Assembly: GCA_041672395.1 (NCBI GenBank)
Contig: JBAYZS010000005.1
Span: 1-64,000 of the forward strand
Source of the DNA: UBA5287 sp041672395
GTDB taxonomy: Bacteria; Bacteroidota; Bacteroidia; Bacteroidales; Dysgonomonadaceae
DNA: 64,000 bases
Direction: 5' to 3'
Positions 33,331 to 41,913 of the stretch are shown in pieces (the stretch's first letter is position 1; the number at the start of each line of letters is the position of its first letter). Under the pieces are notes generated by a model. That model was not told the DNA's origin and did no database searches. It was given only the letters and a program-made list of their open reading frames with translations. Made by a program: the position numbers and the translations under genes.

Positions 33331-34332
33331 ATGGCTATATTAACATTTCAAAAACCCGATAAAGTAATTATGTTGCAAGAGGACTCTTTCTTCGGAAAGT
33401 TTGAATTTCGTCCTCTTGAACCCGGATACGGCATTACTATTGGAAATGCATTGCGCCGCATCCTGCTTTCTTCACTTGAAGGATTTGCAATTACATCGGT
33501 GAAAATTGATGGAGTTGAGCATGAATTTGCTACAATTCCAGGCGTTATCGAAGACGTAACAGGTATTATCCTAAATCTAAAGCAAGTACGTTTTAAACGT
33601 ATTGTAGATGATTTTGACAGTGAAAAAGTAAGTATTAATATTTCGGGAACAGAGGTGTTTAAAGCTGGTGACATTGCAAAATTATTGTCAGGTTTTGAGG
33701 TTTTAAATCCCGAATTTGTGATTTGTCACCTCAACAAAAAAGCTGAGATTCAGCTTGAATTAACCATCAATAAAGGACGCGGATATGTTACAGCAGAAGA
33801 AAATCGAGAATTATTATCAACGGATGATCCGTATATAATTGCGATTGATTCAATTTTTACACCTATCCGGAATGTGAAATTTGAAGTAGACAATTATCGT
33901 ATAGAACAAAAAACTGACTACGAAAAATTACTTATAGAAGTTACTACTGATGGTTCAATTCATCCGAAAGATGCACTGAAAGAAGCTGCGAAAATACTAA
34001 TCCAACATTTTGTATTATTTTCTGACGACAATAAAATAATGATAGAAGCATCCGATTCTGAAAATATCGAAGAATTTGATGAAGAAGTACTTCATATGCG
34101 TCAGCTATTAAAACGTAAATTATCCGACCTTAATCTCTCGGTTCGTGCTCTCAATTGCTTGAAAGCTGCCGATGTTGAAACGTTAGGACAATTGGTTGAA
34201 CATAATAAAAATGACCTTCTTAAGTTTCGAAATTTCGGTAAGAAATCTCTCACTGAACTGGAAGCACTACTAGATAGTTTGAGTCTTTCTTTCGGTATGG
34301 ATACTTCTAAATATAAATTAGATAAAGACTAA
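33331..34332 (+). CDS. rpoA: RNA polymerase subunit alpha
   Basis: The 333-residue protein has an N-terminal assembly domain (FEFRPLEPGYGITIGNALRRILLSSLEG) and a C-terminal DNA/activator-binding domain (LSVRALNCLKAADVETLGQL, FRNFGKKSLTELEALL), joined by an acidic linker. It lies between rpsD and rplQ, each 5 bp or less away, the usual alpha-operon order. Confidence 0.99.
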   Translation: MAILTFQKPDKVIMLQEDSFFGKFEFRPLEPGYGITIGNALRRILLSSLEGFAITSVKIDGVEHEFATIPGVIEDVTGIILNLKQVRFKRIVDDFDSEKVSINISGTEVFKAGDIAKLLSGFEVLNPEFVICHLNKKAEIQLELTINKGRGYVTAEENRELLSTDDPYIIAIDSIFTPIRNVKFEVDNYRIEQKTDYEKLLIEVTTDGSIHPKDALKEAAKILIQHFVLFSDDNKIMIEASDSENIEEFDEEVLHMRQLLKRKLSDLNLSVRALNCLKAADVETLGQLVEHNKNDLLKFRNFGKKSLTELEALLDSLSLSFGMDTSKYKLDKD

Positions 34333-34337
34333 CAGCA

Positions 34338-34889
34338 ATGAGACATAATAAAAAAAATAATCATTTGGGACGTAAAACAGCGCATCGTGGTGCTATGTTA
34401 TCAAACATGGCCACATCGCTTATTATGCACAAACGTATTTTTACGACTGTTCCTAAAGCCCGAGAATTACGTAAATTTGTAGAGCCAATTTTAACAAAAT
34501 CAAAAGAGGATACAACCCATTCTAGAAGAGTTGTTTTCAGTTTACTTCAAAGTAAAGAAGCTGTAACTGAACTTTTCCAAAATGTTTCTCAAAAAGTAGC
34601 TGATCGTCCAGGTGGATACACACGTATCATTAAAACTGGTTTCCGTTTAGGTGATAATGCTGCAACTTGCTTCATAGAATTAGTTGACTACAATGAAAAT
34701 ATGTTGACAGGTGGAGAAACTAAGAAAGCAAAAACTCGTAGATCACGTAAAAGAGCTTCAGACTCAGATGTAGCGATTGATGCAAAAGAAGTTGCACCCA
34801 AAGCAAAATCAAAAAAAGAGAAAGTAGTAGAATCAGAAACTGAAAAGACTGTAGACTCAACTGATAAAAGCGAAGAAACAAAAGCTTAA
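34338..34889 (+). CDS. rplQ: 50S ribosomal protein L17 with long C-terminal tail
   Basis: Residues 1 to about 120 are canonical L17 (LGRKTAHRGAMLSNMATSLI, RPGGYTRIIKTGFRLGD). The remaining about 60 residues form a charged Lys/Glu/Ser tail (KKAKTRRSRKRAS, KEKVVESETEKTVD), making the protein 183 residues. Such tails occur in Bacteroidota. It is the last gene of the supercluster. Confidence 0.98.
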   Translation: MRHNKKNNHLGRKTAHRGAMLSNMATSLIMHKRIFTTVPKARELRKFVEPILTKSKEDTTHSRRVVFSLLQSKEAVTELFQNVSQKVADRPGGYTRIIKTGFRLGDNAATCFIELVDYNENMLTGGETKKAKTRRSRKRASDSDVAIDAKEVAPKAKSKKEKVVESETEKTVDSTDKSEETKA

Positions 34890-34945
34890 TTTCAAATACG
34901 TATTCTACTCGTAAAAGTGGTTTAAATCACTTTAAATAAACAAAC

Positions 34946-34972
34946 AAGCGTTGCGAATAATTCGTGACGCTT
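34946..34972 (+). terminator. Terminator of the ribosomal supercluster
   Basis: AAGCGTTGCGAA (34946-34957) / TTCGTGACGCTT (34961-34972), a 12-bp stem with two G.T pairs and a 3-base loop, followed by CATTTTTA. Confidence 0.8.
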
Positions 34973-35054
34973 CATTTTTAGAATACATTGAAGCCAAAAT
35001 CTTTATATATGAAACTTTGACTCAGATTAATTAAAGTCTCAGTCAGAGTTCTTA

Positions 35055-35062
35055 TATTTTTG
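35055..35062 (+). promoter_or_regulatory. Candidate -7 element for the NDH-2-like gene
   Basis: TATTTTTG matches TAnnTTTG, 60 bp before the start codon. No well-placed -33 TTG is seen. Confidence 0.35.
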
Positions 35063-35122
35063 TTTCCATGAAAACAAATAATACAACTTCAGTGTTTTAA
35101 TTTAAATATATTCACGCTATTT

Positions 35123-36370
35123 ATGAAAAAGATTATTGTAGTAGGATGTGGGTTCGGCGGACTTCAGTTTGTAAAGCATTTAAAGAAAAATACTTATGAG
35201 ATTATTATAATCGATAAGGCAAACCATCATCAGTTCCCCCCCTTGTTTTATCAGGTTGCTGCGTCACAAATTGAGCCAGCTACCATCTCATTTCCTATTA
35301 GAAAGATATTCCAGAATCGGCCGGACATACGCATTCATTTGGCAAATGTAAATTCTGTAAATGCAAAAGAAAAAACTATAGATACTTCAATTGGTAAGTT
35401 TAATTACGACTATCTTATAATTGCCAGTGGCGCAAAAACTAACTTTTTTGGGAATGTTGAGACAGAAGAAAATGCACTTGGGTTAAAATCTACATTTCAA
35501 GCAATGCATTTACGTAATGTTATTCTTGAAAACTTTGAAAGGTTGCTCTACGTCGAAGATAAAGATCCTTACTATAATATAGTAGTTGTTGGCGGTGGTG
35601 CAACAGGAGTTGAAGTGTCGGGTGCTTTAGCTGAAATGAAGAAAGAGGTGCTTCCCAGAGATTTCCCTAATATCGATTTTTCAAAATTGAATATATATAT
35701 GGTTGAGGGAGCTCAACATACGTTAAGTGCTATGAGTGAGTTTTCACAAAGAAATTCCGAAAAGTATCTTCGTGAGCTTGGAGTCGACATTCATTTTAAC
35801 ACATTCGTGAAGAGCTATGATGGAGATAAACTTACATTTGCAAATGGTAATTTCATACGCACAAAAAGTGTTATTTGGTCGGCCGGCGTGATTGGAAATA
35901 CGATTGATGGTATTCCTTCAGAGTCTGTATTGCGAAATGGACGAATTAAGGTGAACCACTATAATAAAGTTGAAGGTTTGGATGATATTTTTGCGATTGG
36001 AGATATTGCATATATGGAAACCGAAAAATATCCAAGAGGTCATCCCCAATTAGCAAATGTAGCAATTGGACAAGCAAGAAACCTTGCAAAGAACCTACAA
36101 AAAAGAGATAATGGTAAATCCGAATTTGTTGAATATGAATATAAGAATTTAGGAACAATGGCTACAGTAGGGAGAAACAAAGCTGTTGTTGATTTACCAT
36201 TTGCCAAATTTAAAGGTCGTTTCGCATGGTTTATATGGATGTTTCTTCATTTGATGCTCATTCTGAGTGTACGAAACAAACTCGTTATCTTGATCAATTG
36301 GGCCAGATATTATTTCACACAAAATAATTCGCTACGTCTTATCCTGAGTGATCCTGATAAAAAAGAATAA
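35123..36370 (+). CDS. Type II NADH dehydrogenase-like flavoprotein
   Basis: The 415-residue FAD/NAD(P) two-dinucleotide-fold protein has the FAD motif GCGFGG (8-13), a second nucleotide motif GGGATG (157-162) and the FAD-closing AIGDIAYME. The C-terminal hydrophobic stretch WFIWMFLHLMLILSVRNKLVILINW is typical of NDH-2, which attaches to the membrane and passes electrons from NADH to quinone without pumping. It stands alone behind the ribosomal cluster. Alternative flavoprotein roles cannot be excluded. Confidence 0.9.
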   Translation: MKKIIVVGCGFGGLQFVKHLKKNTYEIIIIDKANHHQFPPLFYQVAASQIEPATISFPIRKIFQNRPDIRIHLANVNSVNAKEKTIDTSIGKFNYDYLIIASGAKTNFFGNVETEENALGLKSTFQAMHLRNVILENFERLLYVEDKDPYYNIVVVGGGATGVEVSGALAEMKKEVLPRDFPNIDFSKLNIYMVEGAQHTLSAMSEFSQRNSEKYLRELGVDIHFNTFVKSYDGDKLTFANGNFIRTKSVIWSAGVIGNTIDGIPSESVLRNGRIKVNHYNKVEGLDDIFAIGDIAYMETEKYPRGHPQLANVAIGQARNLAKNLQKRDNGKSEFVEYEYKNLGTMATVGRNKAVVDLPFAKFKGRFAWFIWMFLHLMLILSVRNKLVILINWARYYFTQNNSLRLILSDPDKKE

Positions 36371-36436
36371 ATATTATCGACTTTACGTAAATATCATTAT
36401 CTTTATCGAGTCAACTGATTATAAAAGAATGATATA

Positions 36437-37420
36437 ATGGATAAACGAGAATTTATAAAAAGAGGACTTATTGGGGCAGCTACTATTGGAACAGCAGGAA
36501 AAGTAGCTGCAGCCGCTGAAGGTACTGAACGAATTATAAATAGATTTGGAATCAAAAAAAAGCTTGGCGATACTGGTTTTGAAGTTTTTCCTGTTGCCTA
36601 TGGTGGAATTGTCTCTAATAGAGATGGTCAGTACGCCTCCGATAATTATGTGGCATGGGCATTAGATCATGGAGTCAATTATTTTGATGTGGCACCCAGT
36701 TATGGTGATGCACAAGAAAAACTTGGTCTTTCTCTCAAACCCTTTCGTAAAGATAAATATTTGGCTTGTAAGACTACGCAAAGAATGCGTAGAGACGCAG
36801 AAAAGGAGTTCGATGAATCACTTCGATTACTACATACAGACTATTTCGATTTATATCAGTTACATAGTGTTACAACACCGCAGGACGTTGAGAAAGCTTT
36901 TGGTCCCGATGGGATAATGGAAATGATTGAGAAAGAGAAACAACGAGGAAGAATTCGAAAAGTCGGTTTTTCAGCGCATTCTCAAACGCAAGCTTTATGT
37001 GCTATGTCGATGTATGATTTTGATACAGTGATGTTTCCTATAAACTGGCAAATGATTATGCGCGACGGTTGGGGAGCGGGAGTAGCAAACGAAGCCAAAC
37101 GTAAAGGGATGGGTGTTATTGCACTTAAAGGCTTGATATACAGGAGTTGGACAAATGATGAAGAACGTAAACAATATCCTAAATCGTGGTGTAAACCTAT
37201 AGATATTAATAATTCCGATTTAGGAGTTGCAGCTCTTAAATACACATTTCAGGCCGGAGCAGATATAATTGTTCCTCCCGGTGATTTCCGAAATTTTGCT
37301 TTTTGTGTAGAACATATTGAAGAAATATTGAACAACTCTTTATCGAAGAAGGAGAAAAAACTGCTCGACACCGAATACCTTGCTGTTCAAGATTATCCAT
37401 TTTTTGATCCCAGAACATAG
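36437..37420 (+). CDS. Aldo/keto reductase with Tat-like leader
   Basis: The 327-residue protein begins DKREFIKRGLIGAATIGTAG, which resembles a twin-arginine signal with Lys-Arg in place of Arg-Arg. The reductase domain starts near residue 41 (KKLGDTGFEVFPVAYGG) with the tetrad Asp84, Tyr89, Lys112 and His143. It lacks ferredoxin-like cysteine motifs. Bacteroidales have many such exported-looking oxidoreductases, often linked to sugar metabolism. Substrate and true location remain open. It lies 66 bp after the dehydrogenase gene and may share its transcript. Confidence 0.9.
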   Translation: MDKREFIKRGLIGAATIGTAGKVAAAAEGTERIINRFGIKKKLGDTGFEVFPVAYGGIVSNRDGQYASDNYVAWALDHGVNYFDVAPSYGDAQEKLGLSLKPFRKDKYLACKTTQRMRRDAEKEFDESLRLLHTDYFDLYQLHSVTTPQDVEKAFGPDGIMEMIEKEKQRGRIRKVGFSAHSQTQALCAMSMYDFDTVMFPINWQMIMRDGWGAGVANEAKRKGMGVIALKGLIYRSWTNDEERKQYPKSWCKPIDINNSDLGVAALKYTFQAGADIIVPPGDFRNFAFCVEHIEEILNNSLSKKEKKLLDTEYLAVQDYPFFDPRT

Positions 37421-37478
37421 AAATATCTCTACTCATCAATAATTTATTATCTAATTATTAAACATACAATTCTTGATG

Positions 37479-37500
37479 TTGCTCTCACCGTGCACTCACG
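37479..37500. repeat. Possible degenerate copy of the 11-bp GTGAGACCAT repeat
   Basis: On the minus strand two adjacent 11-bp units read CGTGAGTGCAC and GGTGAGAGCAA. They keep the N-GTGAG start of the repeat near 49338 but diverge after that. The similarity could be chance. Confidence 0.3.
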
Positions 37501-37617
37501 ACCGTCCAATAAGTTTCATCTATAATGATTAATAGGCTATTAGAAATATTTTTTGATTTCTGTTTTCATACTTTACAATTTATCTTGTCGAATTAGGTGG
37601 TTAATTTCTAATTTCAT

Positions 37618-37625
37618 TATCTTTG
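37618..37625 (+). promoter_or_regulatory. Candidate -7 element for the DUF5040-like gene
   Basis: TATCTTTG matches TAnnTTTG, 23 bp before ATG 37649. This supports that start over the open frame that extends upstream to 37553. Confidence 0.45.
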
Positions 37626-37648
37626 CATCATTACCAATAAATGATATA

Positions 37649-38425
37649 ATGAAAAGATTATTACCTTTAATTGTTTTATGTTTTGCTATTACATCAAGCT
37701 TACCTGCTCAGGAAAAGGTTAAAGAAGGATACACATTTTTACTCACCGGCGCTTCTTTTGCTTCGCCAAATAATGGATGGTTTGAAGTGGGATGCGAAAT
37801 TTTGGGAGCAACACCCATTAATCGCGCAATAGGCGGAGAAGCTATTGCCAATACGGCCAATAGGATGATTGATGGATCGCTTTACAATAAAGAAGAGTTT
37901 GAAAACCTTGATGCACTCGTGATTATGCAAGTGCACGATAAAGATGTAGTTGAAAATTCACAATTCAAAGAGAAATATACTGATTATGAAACTCCTTTTA
38001 ATCGCGATAATTATGCGGCTGCCTACGATTACGTTATTAAACGATGGTTGACAGAATGCTATAACCTAAAGTTTGAAGAGAATTCCCGATATTTTAATTC
38101 AAAATATGGTAAGCCAGCTGTAATTGTTCTTTGCACCGATTGGCACGATGGACGGGTGACTTACAATTCTTCTGTTAGGAAATTGGGCGAAAAATGGGGT
38201 TTCCCGGTTGTTGAATTTGATAAATATATCGGTTTCTCAAAGAATGTAGTTCATCCTGTAACCGGTGAACAAATTAGTCGCTTGTACACCGGAGATAAGC
38301 AGGATATTAATGGAGTCACTTACGGCTGGCATCCCGAAAATGGTACCGATAAATATCTACAGCGTAGAATGGGTGCTATTTTTGCAGATACAATGCGTAA
38401 GATTTTCCCTATTCTTCCCAAATAA
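37649..38425 (+). CDS. Exported SGNH-hydrolase-like protein, DUF5040 type
   Basis: The 258-residue protein has a signal peptide (LIVLCFAITSSLPAQ). It then has LLTGASFASPNNGWFEVGCEILG and NRAIGGEAIANTANRM, which fit the SGNH/DUF5040 pattern (block I variant with Ser in GASF, block II Gly). Near the C-terminus is GVTYGWHPENGTDKYLQ, which may hold the catalytic His. Esterase activity on sugar acyl groups is possible but unproven. The -7 box at 37618 sets the start. Its 3' end overlaps the convergent PNGase F-like gene by 17 bp. Confidence 0.75.
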   Translation: MKRLLPLIVLCFAITSSLPAQEKVKEGYTFLLTGASFASPNNGWFEVGCEILGATPINRAIGGEAIANTANRMIDGSLYNKEEFENLDALVIMQVHDKDVVENSQFKEKYTDYETPFNRDNYAAAYDYVIKRWLTECYNLKFEENSRYFNSKYGKPAVIVLCTDWHDGRVTYNSSVRKLGEKWGFPVVEFDKYIGFSKNVVHPVTGEQISRLYTGDKQDINGVTYGWHPENGTDKYLQRRMGAIFADTMRKIFPILPK

Positions 38426-39641
38426 GATATGCTGATACCAGCCAATGATTTAGTTTGTTAGCGTCAATGGGCTGAGAATCTGGAATACTGATGGTGAAAG
38501 TGTGATTTCCTGCAGGTATGTTGTCAAGATCGACTTCCACAGGTGGAACATCACTTCCGGGACACCAGTTGCTACGCGACAAATCGGACGATGCCAAAGG
38601 TTCCTCGATTTCTTTTTCGGCTCGCTTCCCATTTTCCCCGATATAAGCCATCGGATGTTTCTGAAGCCAAACTCCTGAAGTCGGATTGAATCGGCGAAAC
38701 GAGGCACAATCTTTACGCCATGGTGTAAAGTTCAAAACTTCTTTACCATCAATCAACAAGATGTTCTTTTGAGGACGGAATTCATCGCCGCCCGAATGAC
38801 CGCCATGCCCGGTTGCAATATATTTAAGACGCACATTCTTGGAATTTTTCGGAATGCTGAATGGAATTTCCAAATCTTTACGAGAAAAAATATCGGGATG
38901 CTTTTGACCAATATAGAAATTGGTGTTTACTAGCGGTTCTACATGTAAATTGGGTTTCTTATCTCCAATAAGGGCGCTTTCGGTAAACGTCATTTTTAAA
39001 TCTACTTTGTAACCTTCTTTTGTCCAAGTATCAATGAACACTCCAATCAAAACCTCACCTTCAAGCATTGGCAACAAATCTGTTATGTCTTGTTTCCAGG
39101 ATACATTTTCTGCCCAACCGTCAATATAAACCGGTAGACGTTTTGAAGAGACTGAGTCATTGTTACGACTGAAATGTCCAACACCAAAAGGGGTCATAAA
39201 ACGCATAAGCTCTACTGTAGGCTTATAATCTTTGCCCTGAACAATTCCGTTAAGTTGCTCATATTTTGTTGTATCTAGCTGAGGATAAACCGCAGAATTG
39301 TCGGCAATACCCAACATGTTGATCTTTGAGTCTTTGGGGATCACAAATATAGATCCTGACTTATCCCAGGCATCTCCATTAGATACTAAAGTTACATTTA
39401 TTTCTACATCAGTATGTTTTTTAAACTTCGGAATGGTTATCTTTTTCAATGCAATACGCCCATTCCCCAAATAAATCAATCCATTCTTCTGACTTACACC
39501 GTCAGGATAATCAGTTGGATTGAATAGAAGTGGTGTATTGTCAAAGATTTTTATCTGAACAGGAGATTTAGTGCGCTCCTTGGCAGTCATGTTCACAAAT
39601 ATAGTCACCATTAATATACAAAGACATACTAATTTTTTCAT
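38409..39641 (-). CDS. PNGase F-like N-glycanase, exported
   Basis: The 410-residue protein has a signal peptide (VCLCILMVTIFVNMTA). It matches the two-domain PNGase F layout: Asp93 in GDAWDKSG (the essential Asp), Asp204 in FIDTWTKEG (Glu in the Elizabethkingia enzyme), Glu287 in GGDEFRP, and NWCPG (358-362). PNGase F cleaves the amide bond between N-glycan and asparagine. The frame is open upstream to 39818, but ATG 39641 gives the signal peptide directly and avoids overlapping the divergent gene. Enzymatic activity is likely but not certain, given the Glu-to-Asp change. Confidence 0.82.
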   Translation of the reverse strand: MKKLVCLCILMVTIFVNMTAKERTKSPVQIKIFDNTPLLFNPTDYPDGVSQKNGLIYLGNGRIALKKITIPKFKKHTDVEINVTLVSNGDAWDKSGSIFVIPKDSKINMLGIADNSAVYPQLDTTKYEQLNGIVQGKDYKPTVELMRFMTPFGVGHFSRNNDSVSSKRLPVYIDGWAENVSWKQDITDLLPMLEGEVLIGVFIDTWTKEGYKVDLKMTFTESALIGDKKPNLHVEPLVNTNFYIGQKHPDIFSRKDLEIPFSIPKNSKNVRLKYIATGHGGHSGGDEFRPQKNILLIDGKEVLNFTPWRKDCASFRRFNPTSGVWLQKHPMAYIGENGKRAEKEIEEPLASSDLSRSNWCPGSDVPPVEVDLDNIPAGNHTFTISIPDSQPIDANKLNHWLVSAYLIWEE

Positions 39642-39670
39642 AAAAAGCAGATTAATGTGTTGTTTAGCCG

Positions 39671-39678
39671 CAAAAATA
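39671..39678 (-). promoter_or_regulatory. Candidate -7 element for the PNGase F-like gene
   Basis: On the minus strand TATTTTTG, matching TAnnTTTG, 29 bp before ATG 39641. It lies next to the opposing -7 box at 39690-39697, so the two promoters are packed back to back. Confidence 0.4.
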
Positions 39679-39689
39679 CAAAAAAAAGC

Positions 39690-39697
39690 TACATTTG
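39690..39697 (+). promoter_or_regulatory. Candidate -7 element for the Nif3-like gene
   Basis: TACATTTG matches TAnnTTTG, 23 bp before the start codon at 39721. A -33 TTG at the expected spacing is not evident. Confidence 0.4.
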
Positions 39698-39720
39698 TAG
39701 TTGTTATAAATTGATTTGCT

Positions 39721-40833
39721 ATGAGAATTAAAGATATTTTGCATACAATAGAACAATTCGCACCGCTATCATTACAAGAGGGTTTTGATAATGCCGGCTT
39801 GCAAGTCGGTGATATCAATCAAGAAGCTACCGGCGTTCTGTTTTGTTTGGATGTTACTGAAAAAGTTGTCGAAGAGGCATTAGCATTGGATTGTAACTTA
39901 ATTATTTCTCATCATCCTTTGCTTTTTCATTCTCTCAAATCGCTTACGGGTAAGTCGTATATTGAACGTTGTGTGATTGAGGCAGTTAGGCATGATGTAG
40001 TGATTTATGCTGCTCACACAAATTTGGATAATGCGATGAATGGGGTGAATTATAAGTTGGCTGAAATGTTGGGATTGCAAAATGTGAAAGTGCTTAGTCC
40101 TGCAAAAGACAGCTTGCTTAAGCTTGTGACTTTTGTACCTGAATCTCATGCTGAGATTGTTCGAAATGCTCTTTTCAATGCGGGTGCCGGGAATATTGGC
40201 GACTATGATTCGTGCAGTTATAATGTTCATGGTGAAGGAACATTTAAAGCTGGTGAAAACGCAAATCCTTTCGTTGGAGAAATTGGGCGTCTCCATTTTG
40301 AACCGGAAGTGCGTATAGAAACCGTGTTACCCAAATATAAACAAAAAGATGTTATGAGGGCATTAGTGGCTATTCATCCATACGAAGAACCTGCTTTCGA
40401 TTTTTATCCTTTGGCAAATTCTTGGGAACAAACAGGAAGTGGCATAGTCGGCTCTCTTTCTGAACCTATGCTCGAACAGGAGTTTTTATATATGCTTAAA
40501 GATGTTTTTAATATTCAATGTTTAAAACATTCCCCATTCACAGGAAGAGAAATACGTGATGTTGCACTATGTGGGGGGAGCGGTGCTTTCTTAATTTCGG
40601 ATGCAATTCATTATGGTGCAGATGCCTTTATTACTGGTGAGGCTAAGTACAACGATTTTTTTGATGTTGAGAATAAGTTATTGCTCGCAGTTATAGGACA
40701 TTATGAATCTGAAATTTGCACAAAAGAGATTTTAATAGACGTTATTTCGAAAAAATATCCTAACTTTACAGTTCATTTATCGGTGGTTGACAGAAACCCC
40801 GTTAATTATTTGTATCTGCCGGCGGTTGACTAG
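39721..40833 (+). CDS. Nif3-like dinuclear metal-centre protein
   Basis: The 370-residue protein has the Nif3/YbgI metal ligands in LIISHHPLLFH and AAHTNLDNA, and the C-terminal GGSGAFLISDAIHYGADAFITGEAKYNDFFD. A central insert (about 130-235) fits the PII/CutA-like domain found in longer members. The family forms hexameric rings; function is unsettled (GTP cyclohydrolase-like activity has been reported for some). It is followed by the zinc-ribbon coiled-coil gene, its usual neighbour in Bacteroidota. Confidence 0.93.
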   Translation: MRIKDILHTIEQFAPLSLQEGFDNAGLQVGDINQEATGVLFCLDVTEKVVEEALALDCNLIISHHPLLFHSLKSLTGKSYIERCVIEAVRHDVVIYAAHTNLDNAMNGVNYKLAEMLGLQNVKVLSPAKDSLLKLVTFVPESHAEIVRNALFNAGAGNIGDYDSCSYNVHGEGTFKAGENANPFVGEIGRLHFEPEVRIETVLPKYKQKDVMRALVAIHPYEEPAFDFYPLANSWEQTGSGIVGSLSEPMLEQEFLYMLKDVFNIQCLKHSPFTGREIRDVALCGGSGAFLISDAIHYGADAFITGEAKYNDFFDVENKLLLAVIGHYESEICTKEILIDVISKKYPNFTVHLSVVDRNPVNYLYLPAVD

Positions 40834-40937
40834 TTCTCGCTATTACAAATGATGTGGTAATGGAATACAACAAATGTATTCAGTTACTGCATTTTTTATT
40901 CTAAATGAATTATTATTGAACAATTAATATATAAAAC

Positions 40938-41699
40938 ATGGCACAAAGGAAAAAAGTAGTTGAAGAAATACTTGTAGAAGATAAACTGAAAGCTCTCTAC
41001 AAATTGCAGACATATTTGTCTGAGATTGATAAGATTAAAACCTTGCGCGGTGAATTACCATTGGAGGTTGCCGATCTGGATGATGAAATTGCCGGTTTGA
41101 ATACACGTATTGCCAAATTTGAACTTGATAAGAAAGAACTTAATGATGCTTCAAAAGTATCAAAAGAAAAGATCGAAACAAGTATGAAAAAGATTGAGAA
41201 GTACAACAAGCAAATTGATAATGTTAGAAATAGTAAGGAATATGATCACCTTACAAAAGAAGTGGAATTCGAAACATTAGAAATTGAATTGGCAGAAAAA
41301 CATATTCGTGAGAATAATGAAAATATTAAGATGTTGGATGAACAGATTGATAAAGCCAATGAGATGCTAAAAGAAAAGTCGATTGATCTTGAACATAAAA
41401 AGAATGAACTAGAGAATATCGTTTCTGAAACTAAAAATCAAGAAGAAAAGCTTCGCGAAAAGGCCAAGAAAACTGAAGAAAGTGTTGAACCTCGTTTACT
41501 TGCTGCATTTAAACGTATTCGTAAAAATGCTCGAAATGGATTAGGGGTTGTTCCTGTTCAACGTGGTGCATGCGGTGGTTGCTTTAATAAAATTCCGCCT
41601 CAGCGACAAATGGATGTTAAAATGGGTAAGAAGATCATTGTTTGTGAATATTGTGGACGAATTATGATTGATCCTGAATTAGCAGGGATTTCTGAATAA
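40938..41699 (+). CDS. Coiled-coil protein with C-terminal C4 zinc ribbon
   Basis: The 253-residue protein is a long coiled coil (about 10-195, for example ELDKKELNDASKVSKEKIE). It ends in a zinc ribbon with CGGC (about 211-214) and CEYC (about 236-239), as in the DUF164/zf-RING_7 family, whose members are nucleic-acid associated in structure but of unclear role. It forms a pair with the Nif3-like gene 104 bp upstream and ends at a strong terminator. Confidence 0.92.
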   Translation: MAQRKKVVEEILVEDKLKALYKLQTYLSEIDKIKTLRGELPLEVADLDDEIAGLNTRIAKFELDKKELNDASKVSKEKIETSMKKIEKYNKQIDNVRNSKEYDHLTKEVEFETLEIELAEKHIRENNENIKMLDEQIDKANEMLKEKSIDLEHKKNELENIVSETKNQEEKLREKAKKTEESVEPRLLAAFKRIRKNARNGLGVVPVQRGACGGCFNKIPPQRQMDVKMGKKIIVCEYCGRIMIDPELAGISE

Positions 41700-41718
41700 T
41701 ACAAACATTATAAAATTT

Positions 41719-41755
41719 AAAAAGGAGATGAGCATATAATGCACATCTCCTTTTT
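41719..41755. terminator. Strong terminator after the zinc-ribbon gene
   Basis: AAAAAGGAGATG (41719-41730) / CATCTCCTTTTT (41744-41755), a perfect 12-bp stem, with GCAT/ATGC pairing inside the loop. A and T runs at both sides allow action in either direction. The minus-strand beta-barrel gene ends about 160 bp to the right. Confidence 0.85.
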
Positions 41756-41913
41756 AAATTGCTTTCTATCTCGTTCTTAATAACGTTACACAATTTCAGT
41801 AAACTATAATGAAATTCTTATTATAGGCGCAATCTTTCTATCGAATAATAACTTTTAATAAATTAATATAATGTAATATTGATTTATCAAAAGTCTTTAT
41901 CAGTTTGCTGGAG

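Noticed and set aside
37553..37648. Upstream extension of the DUF5040-like protein
   Set aside because: A -7 promoter box at 37618 and a clean signal peptide at ATG 37649 support the shorter form.
39642..39818. N-terminal 59-residue extension of the PNGase F-like protein
   Set aside because: It would overlap the divergent Nif3-like gene and put the signal peptide inside the protein; ATG 39641 fits better.
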